Below are positions 1-13,002 of a stretch of DNA of 64,000 bases, piece after piece; position 1 is the first letter of the stretch; each line of letters opens with the position of its first letter. Source of the stretch: Danio rerio (lineage: Eukaryota > Chordata > Actinopteri > Cypriniformes > Danionidae); NCBI RefSeq assembly GCF_049306965.1, contig NC_133176.1, positions 47,576,001 to 47,640,000 on the forward strand, read 5' to 3'. The position numbers were made by a program, and so were the translations under genes. The notes under the pieces were generated by a model. That model was not told the origin of the DNA and did no database searches. It worked only from the letters and a program-made list of their open reading frames with translations.

Positions 1-3000
1 CGATATATATAAATAACCAGAGAAATCACAGATTTATGCCAAACTTTCTCCTGTCAGCAGGTGGCGTTATAACTGTGACTAAAAATTGTTATGTAGATGC
101 CTTCAGTAGAAGAGTCTTATCAACCATGTGAATTTTCAGGCAGATCGGACGTTGTTTGGCTGAGTTATAAGCCAAACTACATTCTGCCAGCAGGAGGCGC
201 TATGACAGACTCAATATTATTATGTAGATGTGTTTAGGAGAGGACTTTTATCCACAATGTAAAGTTACAGGCAGGTCAGACATTGTGTGGCTGAGTTATA
301 AGCCAAAATTCCTTCTGTCAGCAGGTGGCGCTAAGACTGTCAATCAATATTGGCATGTAGATGTCTTCAGGAGTGGATTTTAATTAACCAGTTGAAGTTT
401 CAAGCTGTTCAGACATTGTCTGGCTGAGTTATAAGCCAAACTACCTTCTGCCAGCAGGTGGCACTATGACAGATTCAATATTGGCTTTTAAATGTCTTCA
501 GAAGAGAAATTTAATCAACCATGTGTAGTTTCAGGCAGATCAGACATTGTGTGGTTAAGTTATAAGGCAAAATTCCTTCTGTCAGCAGGTGGCGCTATGA
601 CTGTGACTCAATATTAGCATTTAGATGTCTTCAGGAGATGAATTTAATCAACCATGTGAAGTTTCAGGCTGATCGGACATTGTGTGGTTAAGTTATAAGG
701 ACTTCCTGTTTCATGGCGAAGCGTTGAGGTTTGTAATGCCTCCACAGACACGCCCCTCTGCGAAAAATCTAGATCTTCACATTCTATCATTGCTTGAGCA
801 TTTAGATAACAACCAACCAAATTTGGTGCTGATACGGAAAAATTAGTGGCAGGAGTTTATTACTCTGTAAATCATGACATTTCCTTTGGCCAGCAGGTGG
901 CGCTATAACTGTATCTGGATATCGGTATGTAAACGTGTTCTGGTCTGGACTTATATTAAACGTGAATTTTGAGGCAGATCGGATAATGCATGCCTGAGTT
1001 ATAATGACTTCCGGTTTTGTGGCGAATGGTCAAAGTTTGCGAGGCCACCACGGACACGCCCATCGACAAAAACTCTAAAGCTTCGCAATTTATCATCGCC
1101 AAGGCCTTTAGATGACAAAACCCAATTTTGGTGTCGATAAGATAAAATCCCTAGGAGGAGTTCGTTAAGATACAAAGCCTGGAAATTGCAAAAATTGCCA
1201 CTTATTTTCTGCAGGAAGTTAAAAATAGCCGACTTCCTGTTGGGTTTGAGATATGGCTCCAAGAGACTTTTTCGTATGTTTTAGCGTGTTTGAGGTGTGT
1301 GACAATTTTCGTGCATGTGCGTGATTCGTAGATCAGGGGCTCGTCCGTTTAATTTTAATAGTTGGTGCTGTCGAGTCATTTTGCCACGCCCACTTCATTA
1401 TTGTTATAAGGATGTGTTCAAGGGAGGACTTTTATCAACCATGTGAAGTTTCAGGCAGATCGGACATTGTGTGGCTGAGTTATAAGGACTTCCTGTTCCA
1501 TGGCGAAGCGTTGAGGTTTGTCATGCCGCCACGGACACGCCCCTCTGCGAAAACTCTAGATCTTTACAATATATCATCGCTAGAGCTTTCAGATGACACC
1601 ACTCTATTTTGGTGCTGATACGGGAAAGTTTGTGGAAGGAGTTTGTTAGTGTCAAACATGTCATTTCCTGTGGCCAGCAGGTGGCGCTATAACTGTATCT
1701 GGATATCGGCATGTAAACCTGATCAGGTCAGGACTGTTATTAAATGTGTGAATTTTGAGGCAGATCGAATATTGCATGCCAGAGTTATAAAGACTTCCTG
1801 TTTTGTGGCGAATCATCAAAGTTTGCGAGGCCGCCACGGATACGCCCATCGATGAAAACTCTAAAGCTTCGCAATTTAACATCGCCAAGGCCTTTAGATG
1901 ACAAAACCCAATTTTGGTAATTATCAGATAAAATCCCTAGGAGGAGTTTGTTAAAATACAACGCCTGAAAATGGCAAAAGCGCCACTTTTTCGCCACAGG
2001 AAGTTAAAAATATCCGACTTCCTGTTGGGTTTGAGATATGGTTCCAAGTGACTTTTTCATATGTTTTGCCATGTTTGAGGTGTGTGCCAATTTTTGTGCA
2101 TGTGCGTGATTCGTAGATCGGGGGCTCGTCCGTTTAATTTTTCTAGGTGGCGCTGTCGAGTCATTTTGCCACGCCCACTTCAATATTGTTATGTGGATGT
2201 GTTCAAGAGATGACGTTTATCAACCATGTGAAGTTTCAGGCAGATCGGACATTGTGTGGTTGTGTTATAAGGACTTCCTGTTCCATGGCGAAGCGTTGAG
2301 GTTTGTCATACCGCCACGGATACACCCCTCTGCGAAAACTCTAGATCTTCACAATATAACATCGCTAGAGCTTTCAGATAACACCACTCAATTTTGGTGT
2401 TGATACGATAAAATTTGTGGGAGGAGTTTATAACTCCGTAAATCATGTCATTTCCTGTGGCCAGCAGGTGGCGCTGTAACTGTATCTGGATAGCGGCATG
2501 TAAACGTGTTCAGGTCAGGACTCTTATCAAGCGTGTGAATTTTGAGGCAGATCGGATAATGCATGCCTGAGTTATAACTACTTCCTCTTTTGTGGCGAAT
2601 CGTCAAAGTTTGCGAGGCCGCCACGGACACGCCCATCGACGAAAACTCTAAAGCTTCGCAATTTAACATTGCCAAGGCCTTTAGATGACAAAACCCAATT
2701 TTGGTGTTGATCGGATAAAATCCCTAGGAGGAGTTCGTTAAAATACAACGCCTGGAAATGGCAAAAACGCCACTTTTTCGCCGCAGGAAGTTAAAAATAT
2801 CCGACTTCCTGTTGGGTTTGAGATATGGCTCCAAGAGACTTTTTCGTATGTTTTGGCATGTTTGAGGTGTGTGGCAATTTTCGTGCATGTGCGTGATTCG
2901 TGGATCGGGGGCTCGTCCGTTTAATTTTTCTAGGTGGCGCTGTTGAGTCATTTTGCCACACCCACTTCCGAAGCCCATAACAAACGTAAATTTTCGCCAC

Positions 3001-3091
3001 TTCTGAGGCGTGTGCAAAGTTGCGTGAGTTTTTGGGCATGTTTAGCCCCTCAAAACCGCGATTCATTCCGAGGAAGAAGAAGAAGAAGAAG
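1..3091 (+). repeat. Tandem repeat copy 1 (left-truncated)
   Basis: This is the first copy of the head-to-tail array; its head lies left of the window. It begins inside the ~130-bp sub-repeats (each a CAGCAGGTGGCG-type box, then a GGACTTTTATCAACCATGTGAAGTTTCAGG-like segment in varying form). Three ~780-bp long modules follow, whose ends (GCCACGCCCACTTC) lie near 1402, 2181 and 2968. The copy closes with a stretch containing AGTTTTTGGGCATG and a GAA-rich microsatellite at about 3071-3091. Short ORFs on both strands recur only because the repeat recurs; none looks like a gene. Nothing else was seen here. Confidence 0.85.
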
Positions 3092-5430
3092 AATTAAAGC
3101 TGCAAGCAGCGATGATAGGGACCTCGCACCCGGGCTCACCGCAGCCCGGTGACCTTACGATGACAGAGAACAGCGAACAATAATAATATAAGCCGATATA
3201 TATATAAAAACCTAAGAAAAATACAGATTTATGCCAAACTTCCTCCTGTCAGCAGGTGGCGCTATACCTGTGACTCAAGATTGGCATGTAGATGTCTTCA
3301 GGAGAGGAATTTAATCAACCATGTAAAGTTTCAGGCACATGGGACATTTTGTGGCTGAGTTATAAGCCAAACTACCTTTTGCCAGCAGGTGGCGTTATGA
3401 CTGACTCAATAATGTTATGGGGATGTGTTCAGGAGTGGACTTTTATCAAACATGTGAAGTTTCAGGCAGATCAGAGATTGTGTGGAGATTGTGTTATAAG
3501 ACAATTTACATTCCGCCAGCAGGTGGCGCTATGAAAGACTCAATATTATTATGTAGATGTGCTCAGGAGAGGACTTTCATCAACCATGTGACATTTTAGA
3601 CAGATCGGACATTGTGTGGCCGAGTTACAAGCCAAACTACCTTCTGCCAGCAGATGGCGCTATTACTGACTCAATATTGTTATGTAGATGTGTTCAGGAG
3701 AGGACTTTTATCAATCATGTGAAGTTTCAGGCAGATCAGACATTGTGTGGTTCAGTTATAATAACTTCCTGTTCCATGGCGAAGCGTTGAGGTTTGTCAT
3801 ACCGCCACAGACACGCCCCTCTGCGAAAACTCTAGATCTTCACAATATATCATCGCTAGAGCTTTCAGATGACACCACTTTATTTTGGTGCTGATACGGG
3901 AAAGTTTGTGGTAGGAGTTTGTTATAATGTCAAACATGTCATTTCCTGTGGCCAGCAGGTGGCGCTATAACTGTAACTGGATATCGGCACGTAAACCTGT
4001 TCAGGTCAGGACTGTTATTAAATGTGTGAATTTTGAAGCTGATCTGATAATGCATGCCTGAGTTATAACGACTTCCTGTTTTGTGGCGAATCATCAAAGT
4101 TTGCGAGGCCGCCACAGACACGCCCATCGATGAAAACTCTAAAGCTTCGCAATTTAACATCGCCAAGGCCTTTAGATGACAAAACCCAATTTTGGTGTTG
4201 ATCGGATAAAATCCCTAGGAGGAGTTTGTTAAAATACAACGCCTGGAAATTGCAAAAATGCTACTTTTTCACCGCAGGAAGTTAATAATATCTGACTTCC
4301 TGTTAGGTTTGAGATATGGCTCCAAGAGACTTTTTCGTATGTTTTGGCGTGTTGGAGGTGTGTGCCAATTTTCGTGCATGTGCGTGATTCGTAGCTCGGG
4401 GGCTCGTCCGTTTAATTTTTCTAGGTGGCGCTGTCGAGTCATTTTGCCACGCCCACTTCAATATTGTTATGTGGATGTGTTCAAGAGATGATGTTTATCA
4501 ACCATGTGAAGTTTCAGGCAGATCAGACATTGTGTGGTTGTGTTATAAGGACTTCCTGTTCCATGGCGAAGCGTTGAGGTTTGTCATACCGCCACGGACA
4601 CACCCCTCTGCGAAAACTCTAGATCTTCACAATATATCATCGCTAGAGCTTTCAGATAACACCACCCAATTTTGGTGCTGATACGAAAAAATTTGTGGGA
4701 GGAGTTTATTACTCCGTAAATCATGTCATTTCCTGTGGCCAGCAGGTGGCGCTATAACTATATCTGGATATTGGCATGTAAACGTGTTCAGGTCAGGACG
4801 CTTATCAAGCGTGTGAATTTTGAGGCAGATCTGATAATGCATGCCTGAGTTATAACGACTTCCTGTTTTGTGGCGAATCATCAAAGTTTGCGAGGGCGCC
4901 ACGGACACGCCCATCGACGAAAACTCTAAAGCTTCGCAATTTAACATCGCCAAGGCCTTTAGATGACAAAACCTAATTTTGGTGTCGATCGGATAAAATC
5001 CCTAGGAGGAGTTCGTTAAAATACAACGCCTGGAAATGGCAAAAACGCCACTTTTTCGCCGCAGGAAGTCAAAAATATCCAACTTCCTGTTGGGTTTGAG
5101 ATATGGCTCCAAGAGACTTTTTCGTATGTTTTGGCATGTTTGAGGTGTGTGCCAATTTTCGTGCATGTGCGTGATTCGTGGATCGGGGGCTCGTCCGCTT
5201 AATTTTTCTAGGTGGCGCTGTCGAGTCATTTTGCCACGCCTACTTCCGAGACCCATATCAACCTGCTATTTACACCGCTTTTGGTGTGTGTGCAAATTTT
5301 CATGAGTTTTCGGGCATGTTTAGACCCTCAAAAGTACCCCGATAGGGGGCGGAATAATAATAATAATAATAATAATAAAAAACGGAGCAATTCCAATAGG
5401 GCCTACGCACCGTTTCGGTGCTCGGTCCCT
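3092..5430 (+). repeat. Tandem repeat copy 2 (complete, hairpin tail)
   Basis: The copy starts with the conserved head TTAAAGCTGCAAGCAGCGAT, which contains the palindrome GCTGC-AA-GCAGC, and the subterminal motif AGGGACCTCGCACC. About four short sub-repeats follow (CTCF-like boxes near 3250, 3382, 3516 and 3645), then two long modules ending near 4459 and 5246. It closes with an (AAT)n run at about 5353-5377 and the tail GGAGCAATTCC...CGGTCCCTAA, whose GCACCG/CGGTGC arms can form a hairpin. The tail joins the head of the next copy directly (CCCTAATTAAAGC). Confidence 0.85.
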
Positions 5431-7711
5431 AATTAAAGCTGCAAGCAGCGATGATAGGGACCTCGCACCCGGGCTCACCGCCATCCGGTGGCCTCAGGAT
5501 GACAGAGAACACCGAACAGTAATAATTTAAGCCGATATATTTAAAAAATCTGAGAAAATCACCAATTTATGCCAAACCTCCTCCTCTCAGCAGGTGGCGC
5601 TATGACTGTGACTCAAGATTGGCATGTAGATGTCACCAGGATAGGAATCTTATCAACCATGTAAAGTTTCAGGCAGATCGAACATTGTTTAGCTGAGTTA
5701 TAAGCCAAACTGCCTTTTGTCAGCAGGTGGCGCTACGACAGACTCAATGTTGTTATGTAGATGTGTTCAGGAGAGGACTTTTATCAACCATGTGAACTTT
5801 CACGCAGATGGGACTTTGTGTGGTTGAGTTATAATGCAAACTACCATCTGCCAGCAGGTGGCGCTATAACTGTGACTTAAGATTGGCATGTAGATGCCTT
5901 CTGTAATGGAATTTAATCAACCATGTGAAGTTTCAGGCAGATCGGATGTTGTTTGGCTGAGTTATAAGCCTATCTACCTTCTGCCAGCAGGTGGCGTTAT
6001 GACTGACTCATTACTGTTTTGGGGATGTGTTCAGAAGAGGACTTTTATGAGCCATGTGAAGTTTCAGGCTGATCTGACTTTGTGTGGTTGAGATATAAGG
6101 ACTTCCTGTTCCACGGCGAAGCGTTGAGGTTTGTCATGCCGCCACGGACACGCCCCTCTGCAAAAACTCTAGATCTTGACAATATATCATCACTTAAGCT
6201 TTCAGATAACAACCCACCAAACTTGGTGCTGATACAAAAAAAATAGTGGGAGGAGTTTATTACTCTGTAAATCATGACATTTCCTGTGGCCAGCAGGTGG
6301 CGCTATAACTGTATCTGGATATTGGCATGTAAACGTGTTCTGGTCTGGACTCTTATTAAACATGTGAATTTTGAGGCAGATCGGATAATGCATGCCTAAG
6401 TTATAATGACTTCCGGTTTTGTGGCGAATCGTCAAAGTTTGCGGGGCCGCCACGGACACGCCCATCAACAAAAACTATAAAGCTCCGCAATTTAACATCG
6501 CCAAGGCCTTTAGATGACAAAACCCAATTTTGGTGTCGATAGCCTAAAATCCCTAGGAGGAGTTCGTTAAGATACAACGCCTGGAAATGGCAAAAATGCC
6601 ACTTATTGGCAGCAGGAAGTTAAAAATATACGACTTCCTGTTGGGTTTGAGATATGGCTCCAAGAGACTTTTTCGTATGTTTTGGCGTGTTTGAGGTGTG
6701 TGCCAATTTTCGCGCATGTGCGTGATTCGTAGATCAGGGGCTCGTCCGTTTAATTTTTATAGGTGGCGCTGTCGAGTCATTTTGCCACGCCCACTTCAAT
6801 ATTGTTATGTGGATGTGTTCAGGGGAGGACTTTTATCAACCATATGAAGTTTCAGGCTGATCGGACATTGTGTGGTTGAGTTATAAAGAGTTCCTGTTCC
6901 ATGGCGAAGCGTTGAGGTTTGTCATGCCGCCACGGACACGCCCCTCTGCAAAAACGCTAGATCTTCACAATATATCACCGATAGAGCTTTCAGATGACAC
7001 CACTCAAATTTGGTGCTGATACGATGAAGTTTGTGGGAAGAGTTTGTTACAGTGTAAAACATGTCATTTCCTGTGGCCAGCAGGTGGCGCTATAGCTGTA
7101 TCTGGATATCGGCATGTAAACGTGTTCAGGTCAGGACGCTTATCAAGCGTGTGAAATTTGAAGCTGATCGGATAATGCATGCCTGAGTTATAACGACTTC
7201 CTGTTTTCTGGCGAATCGTCAAAGTTTGCGAGGCCGCCACAGACACGCCCATCGATGAAAACTCTAAAGCTTCGCAATTTAACATCGCCAAGGCCTTTAG
7301 ATGACAAAACCCAATTCTGGTGTCGATCGGATAAAATCCCTAGGAGGAGTTCGTTAAAATACAACGCCTGGAAATGGCAAAAACGCCACTTTTTCGCCGC
7401 AGGAAGTTAAAAATATCCGACTTCCTGTTGGGTTTGAGATATGGCTCCTTGAGACTTTTTTGTATGTTTTGGTGTGTTTGAGGTGTGTGCCAATTTTCGT
7501 GCATGTGCGTGATTCGTGGATCGGGGGCTCGTCGATTTAATTTTTCTAGGTGGCGCTGTCGAGTCATTTTGCCACGCCCACTTCCGAAGCCCATAACAAA
7601 CGTAAATTTTCGCCACTTCTGAGGCGTGTGCAAAGTTTCGTGAGTTTTCGGGCATGTTTAGCCCCTCAAAACTGCGATTCATTCCGCGGAAGAAGTCGGA
7701 AGAATAATAAT
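5431..7711 (+). repeat. Tandem repeat copy 3
   Basis: The head begins at 5431, immediately after the hairpin tail of copy 2. Short sub-repeats carry boxes near 5588, 5723, 5851 and 5983. Two long modules follow, ending near 6798 and 7583. The copy ends in the CCTCAAAACTGCG-type terminal segment and an AAT/GAA-rich run just before the next head, without the hairpin tail. Confidence 0.85.
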
Positions 7712-10498
7712 AATTAAAGCTGCAAGCAGCGATGATAGGGACCTCGCACCCAGGCTCACCGCCGGCCGGTAGCCTCAGGATAACAGAGAACAGCGAACAA
7801 TATTAATTTCAGCCGATATATATAAAGAACCTGAGAAAAATCACAGATTTATGCAAAACTTCCTCCTGTCAGCAGGTGGCGCTATAACTGTGACTCAAGA
7901 TCGGCATGTAGATGTCTTTAGGAGAGGCATCTCATCTAACCTGTGAATTTTCAGGCAGATCGGACATTGTTTGGCTGAGTTATAAGCCAAACTACCTTCT
8001 GCTATCAGGTGGCGCTATGACTGTGACTCAATATTGTTATGTGAATGTGTTCAGGGGAGGACTTTTATCAACCATGTGAAGTTTCAGGCTGATCGGACTT
8101 TGTGTGGTTGAGTTATGAGGACTTCCTGTTCCATGGCGAAGCGTTGAGGTTTGTCATGCTGCCACAGACACGCCCTTCTGTGAAAATTTCAGACCCTAAC
8201 AAAATGTAATTGCTAGAACTTTCAGATAACAACCAACCAAATTTGGAGCTGATACGAAAAATTTTGTGGGAGGAGTTTATTACTCTGTAAATCATGACAT
8301 TTCTTGTGGCCAGCAGGTGGCGCTGTAACTGTATCTGGATATTGCCATGTAAATGTGTTCAGGTCAGGACTCTTATTAAACATGTGAATTTTGAGGCAGA
8401 TTAGATAATGCATGCCTGAGTTATAATGACTTCCGATTTTGTGGCGAATCGTCAAAGTTTGCGAGGCCGCCATGGACACGCCCATTGACAAAAACTCTAA
8501 AGCTTCACAATTTAACATCGCCAAGGCCTTTAGATGACAAAACCTAATTTTGGTGTCGATCAGATAAAATCCCTAGGAGGAGTTCGTTAAAATACAACGC
8601 CTGGAAATGGCAAAAATGCCACTTATTTGCCGCAGGAAGTTAAAAATATCCGACTTCTTGTTGGGTTTGAGATATGGCTCCAAGAGACTTTTTCGTATGT
8701 TTTGGCGTGGTTGAGGTGTGTGCCAATTTTCGTGCATGTGCGTGATTCGTAGATCAGGGGCTCGTCCGTTTAATTTTTATAGGTGGCGCTGTCGAGTCAT
8801 TTTGCCACGCCCACTTCACTATTGTTATGGGGATGTGTTCGGGAAAGGACTTTTATCAAGCATGTGAAGTTTTAGGCTGATCGGACTTGGTGTGGTTGAG
8901 TTATAAAGCCTTCCTGGTCAATGGCGAAGCGTTGAGGTTTGTCATGCCGCCACGGACACGCCCCTCTGCGAAAACTCTAGATCTTCACAATATATCATCG
9001 CTAGAGCTTTCAGATAACACCACTCAAATTTGGTGCTGGTACAATAAAGTTTGTGGGAGGAGTTTGTCACACTGTAAAACATGTCATTTCCTGTGGCCAG
9101 CAGGTGGCGCTATAACTGTATCTGGATAGTGGCATGTAAACGTGTTCAGGTCAGGACGCTTATCAAGCGTGTGAATTTTGAGGCAGATCGGATAATGTAT
9201 CACTGAGTTATAATGACTTCCTGTTTTGTGGCGAATCGTCAAAGTTTGCGAAGCCGCCACGGACACACCCATCGACGAAAACTCTAAAGCTTCGCAATTT
9301 AACATCGCCAAGGCCTTTAGATGACAAAACCTAATTTTGGTGTTGATCGGATAAAATCCCTAGGAGGAGTTCGTTAAAATACAACGCCTGGAAATGGCAA
9401 AAATGCCACTTTTTCGCTGCAGGAAGTTAAAAATATCTGACTTCCTGTTGGATTTGAGATATGGCTCCAAGAGACTTTTTCGTATGTTTTGGCATGTTTG
9501 AGGTGTGTGCCAATTTTCGTGCATGTGCGTGATTCGTGGATCGGGGGCTCGTCCGTTTAATTTTTCTAGGTGGCGCTGTCGAGTCATTTTGCCACGCCCA
9601 CTTCAATATTGTTATGTGGATGTGTTCAAGAGATGACGTATATCAACCGTATGAAGTTTCAGGCTGATCAGACTTTGTGTGGTTGAGTTATGAGGACTTC
9701 CTGTTCCTTGGCGAAGCGTTGAGGTTTGTCATGCCGCCACGGAACACGCCCCACTGCAAAAACTCTAGATCTTTACAATATATCACCGATAGAGCTTTCA
9801 GATGACACCACTCAATTTTGGTGCTGATACCATAAAATTTGTGGGAGGAGTTTGTTACAGTGTAAAACATGACATTTCCTGTGGCCAGCAGGTGGCGCTA
9901 TTTCTGTATCTGGATATTGGCATGTAAACGTGTTCAGGTCAGGACTTTTATCAAACGTGTGAATTTTGAGACAGATCGGGTAATGCATGCCTGAGTTATA
10001 ACGACTTCCTGTTTTGTGGCGAATCGTCAAAGTTTGCGAGGCCGCCACGGACACGCCCATCGACGAAAACTCTAAAGCTTCGCAATTTAACATCGCCAAG
10101 GCCTTTAGATGACAAAACCCAATTTTGGTGTCGATCGGATAAAATCCCTAGGAGGAGTTCGTTAAAATACAACGCCTGGAAATGGCAAAAACGCCACTTT
10201 TTCGCCGCAGGAAGTCCAAAATATCCGACTTCCTGTTGGGTTTGAGATATGGCTCCAAGAGACTTTTTCGTATGTTTTGGCGTGTTTGAGGTGTGTGCCA
10301 ATTTTCGTGCATGTGTGTGATTCGTGGATCGGGGGCTCGTCCGTTTAATTTTTCTAGGTGGCGCTGTCGAGTCATTTTGCCACGCCCACTTCCGTGACCC
10401 ATATCAACCTGCTATTTACACCGGGTTTGGTGTGTGTGCAAATTTTCATGAGTTTTCGGGCATGTTTAGACCCTCAAAAGTGCCCCGATAGGGGGCGG

Positions 10499-10531
<33 letters not shown>

Positions 10532-10577
10532 CGGAGCAATTCCAATAGGGCCTTGCACCGTTCGGTGCTCGGTCCCT
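7712..10577 (+). repeat. Tandem repeat copy 4 (hairpin tail)
   Basis: This is the longest copy. It has two short boxes (near 7869 and 8001) and three long modules ending near 8818, 9604 and 10391. The closing segment is the second variant, with CCCCGATAGGGGGCGG. An (AAT)n run lies at about 10500-10527, and the hairpin tail ends in CCCTAA directly abutting the next head. The extra long module shows that copy number varies at module level as well as at whole-element level. Confidence 0.85.
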
Positions 10578-12971
10578 AATTAAAGCTGCAAGCAGCGATG
10601 ATAGGGACCTCGCACCCGGGTTCACCGCCGCCCGGTGACCTTACGATGACAGAGAACAGCGAACAATATTAATTTAAGCCAATATATAAAAAAAATCTAA
10701 GAAAATCACAGATTTATGCCAAACTTCCTCCTCTCAGCAGGTGGCGCTATAACTGTGACTTAAGATTGACATGTAGATGTCTTCCGGAGAGGAATCTTAT
10801 CAACCATGTGAAGTTTCAGGCACATGGGACATTGCGTGGCTGAGTTATAAGCCAAACTACCTTCTACCAGCAGGTGGCGTTATGACTGACTCAATATTGT
10901 TATGTGGATGTGTTCAGGAGCGGACTTTTATCAACCATGTGAAGTTTCAGGCAGATCAGAGATTGTGTGGAGATTGTGTTTTAAGACAAACTACATTCTG
11001 CCAGCAGGTGGCGCAATGAAAGACTCAATATTATTTTGTAGATGTGTTTAGGAGAGGACTTTCATCAACCATGTGACATTTTAGGCAGATCTGACATTGT
11101 GTGGCCGAGTTACAAGCCAAAATTCCTTCTGCCAGCAGGTGGCGCTATGACTCTGACTCAATATTACTATGTAGATGTGCTTAAGAGAGGACTTTCATCA
11201 ACCATGTGAAGTTTCAGGCAGATCGGACATTGTGTGGCCGAGTTACAAGCCAATGTACCTTCTGCCAGCAGGTGGCGCTATGACTGACTCAATATTGTTA
11301 TGTAGATGTGTTCAGAAGAGGACTTTTATCAATCATATGAAGTTTCAGGCAGATCAGACATTGTGTGGTTGAGTTATAAGAAATTCCTGTTCCATGGCGA
11401 AGCGTTGAGGTTTGTCATGCCATCACAGACACGCCCCTCTGCAAAAACTCTAGATCTTCACAATATATAATCGCTAGAGCTTTCAGATGACACCACTCTA
11501 TTTTGGTGCTGATACGGGAAAGTTTGTGGAAGGAGTTTGTTACAGTGTCAAACATGTCATTTCCAGTGGCCAGCAGGTGGCGCTATAACTGTAACTGGAT
11601 ATCGGCACGTAAATCTGTTCAGGTCAGGACGCTTATCAAGCGTGTGAATTTTGAGGCAGATCGAATATTGCATGCCTGAGTTATAAAGACTTCCTGTTTT
11701 GTGGCGAATCATCAACGTTTGCGAGGCCGCCACGGACACGCCCATCGATGAAAACTCTAAAGCTTCGCAATTTAACATCACCAAGGCCTTTAAATGACAA
11801 AACCCAATTTTGGTGTCAATCAGATAAAATCCCTAGGAGGAGTTCGTTAAAATGCAACGCCTGAAAATGGCAAAAACGCCACTTTTTCGCCACAGGAAGT
11901 TAAAAATATCCGACTTCCTGTTGGGTTTGAGATATGGCTCCAAGAGACTTTTTCGTATGTTTTGGCATGTTTGAGGTGTGTGCCAATTTTTGTGCATGTG
12001 CGTAATTCGTAGATCGGGGGCTTGTCCGTTTAATTTTTCTAGGTGTCGCTGTCGAGTCATTTTGCCACGCCCACTTCAATATTGTTATGTGGATGTGTTT
12101 AAGAGACGACGTTTATCAACCATGTAAAGTTTCAGGTAGATCGGACATTGTGTGGTTGAGTTATAAGGACTTCCTGTTCCATGGCGAGGCGTTGAGGTTT
12201 GTCATGCCGCCACGGACACGCCCCTCTGCGAAAACTCTAGATCTTCACAATATATCATTGCTAGAGCTTTCAGATAACACAACCCAATTTTGGTGCTGAT
12301 ACGATAAAATTTGTGGAAGGAGTTTGTTACTCCTTAAATCATGTAATTTCCTGTGGCCAGCAGGTGGCGCTATAACTGTATCTGGATATCGGCATGTAAA
12401 CGTGTTCAGGTCAGGACGCTTATCAAGCGTGTGAATTTTGAGGCAGATCTGATAATGCATGCCTGAGTTATAACGACTTCCTGTTTTGTGGCGAATCGTC
12501 AAAGTTTGCGAGGCCGCCACGGACACGCCCATCGACGAAAACTCTAAAGCTTCGCAATTTAACATCGCCAAGGCCTTTAGATGACAAAACCCAATTTTGG
12601 TGTCGATCGGATAAAATCCCTAGGAGGAGTTCGTTAAAATACAACGCCTGGAAATGGCAAAAACGCCACTTTTTCGCCGCAGGAAGTTAAAAATATCCGA
12701 CTTCCTGTTGGGTTTGAGATATGGCTCCAAGAGACTTTTTCGTATGTTTTGGCATGTTTGAGGTGTGTGCCAATTTTCGTGCATGTGCGTGATTCGTGGA
12801 TCGGGGGCTCGTCCGTTTAATTTTTCTAGGTGGCGCTGTCGAGTCATTTTGCCACGCCCACTTCCGAAGCCCATAACAAACGTAAATTTTCGCCACTTCT
12901 GAGGCGTGTGCAAAGTTGCGTGAGTTTTCGGGCATGTTTAGCCCCTCAAAATCGCGATTCATTCCGCAGGA

Positions 12972-12999
<28 letters not shown>
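10578..12999 (+). repeat. Tandem repeat copy 5
   Basis: The head joins the tail of copy 4 directly. Five short sub-repeats carry boxes near 10736, 10868, 11001, 11138 and 11264, the longest such run with copy 6. Two long modules end near 12078 and 12864. The copy closes with an (AAT)n run at about 12972-13001 and no hairpin tail. Confidence 0.85.
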
Positions 13000-13002
<3 letters not shown>
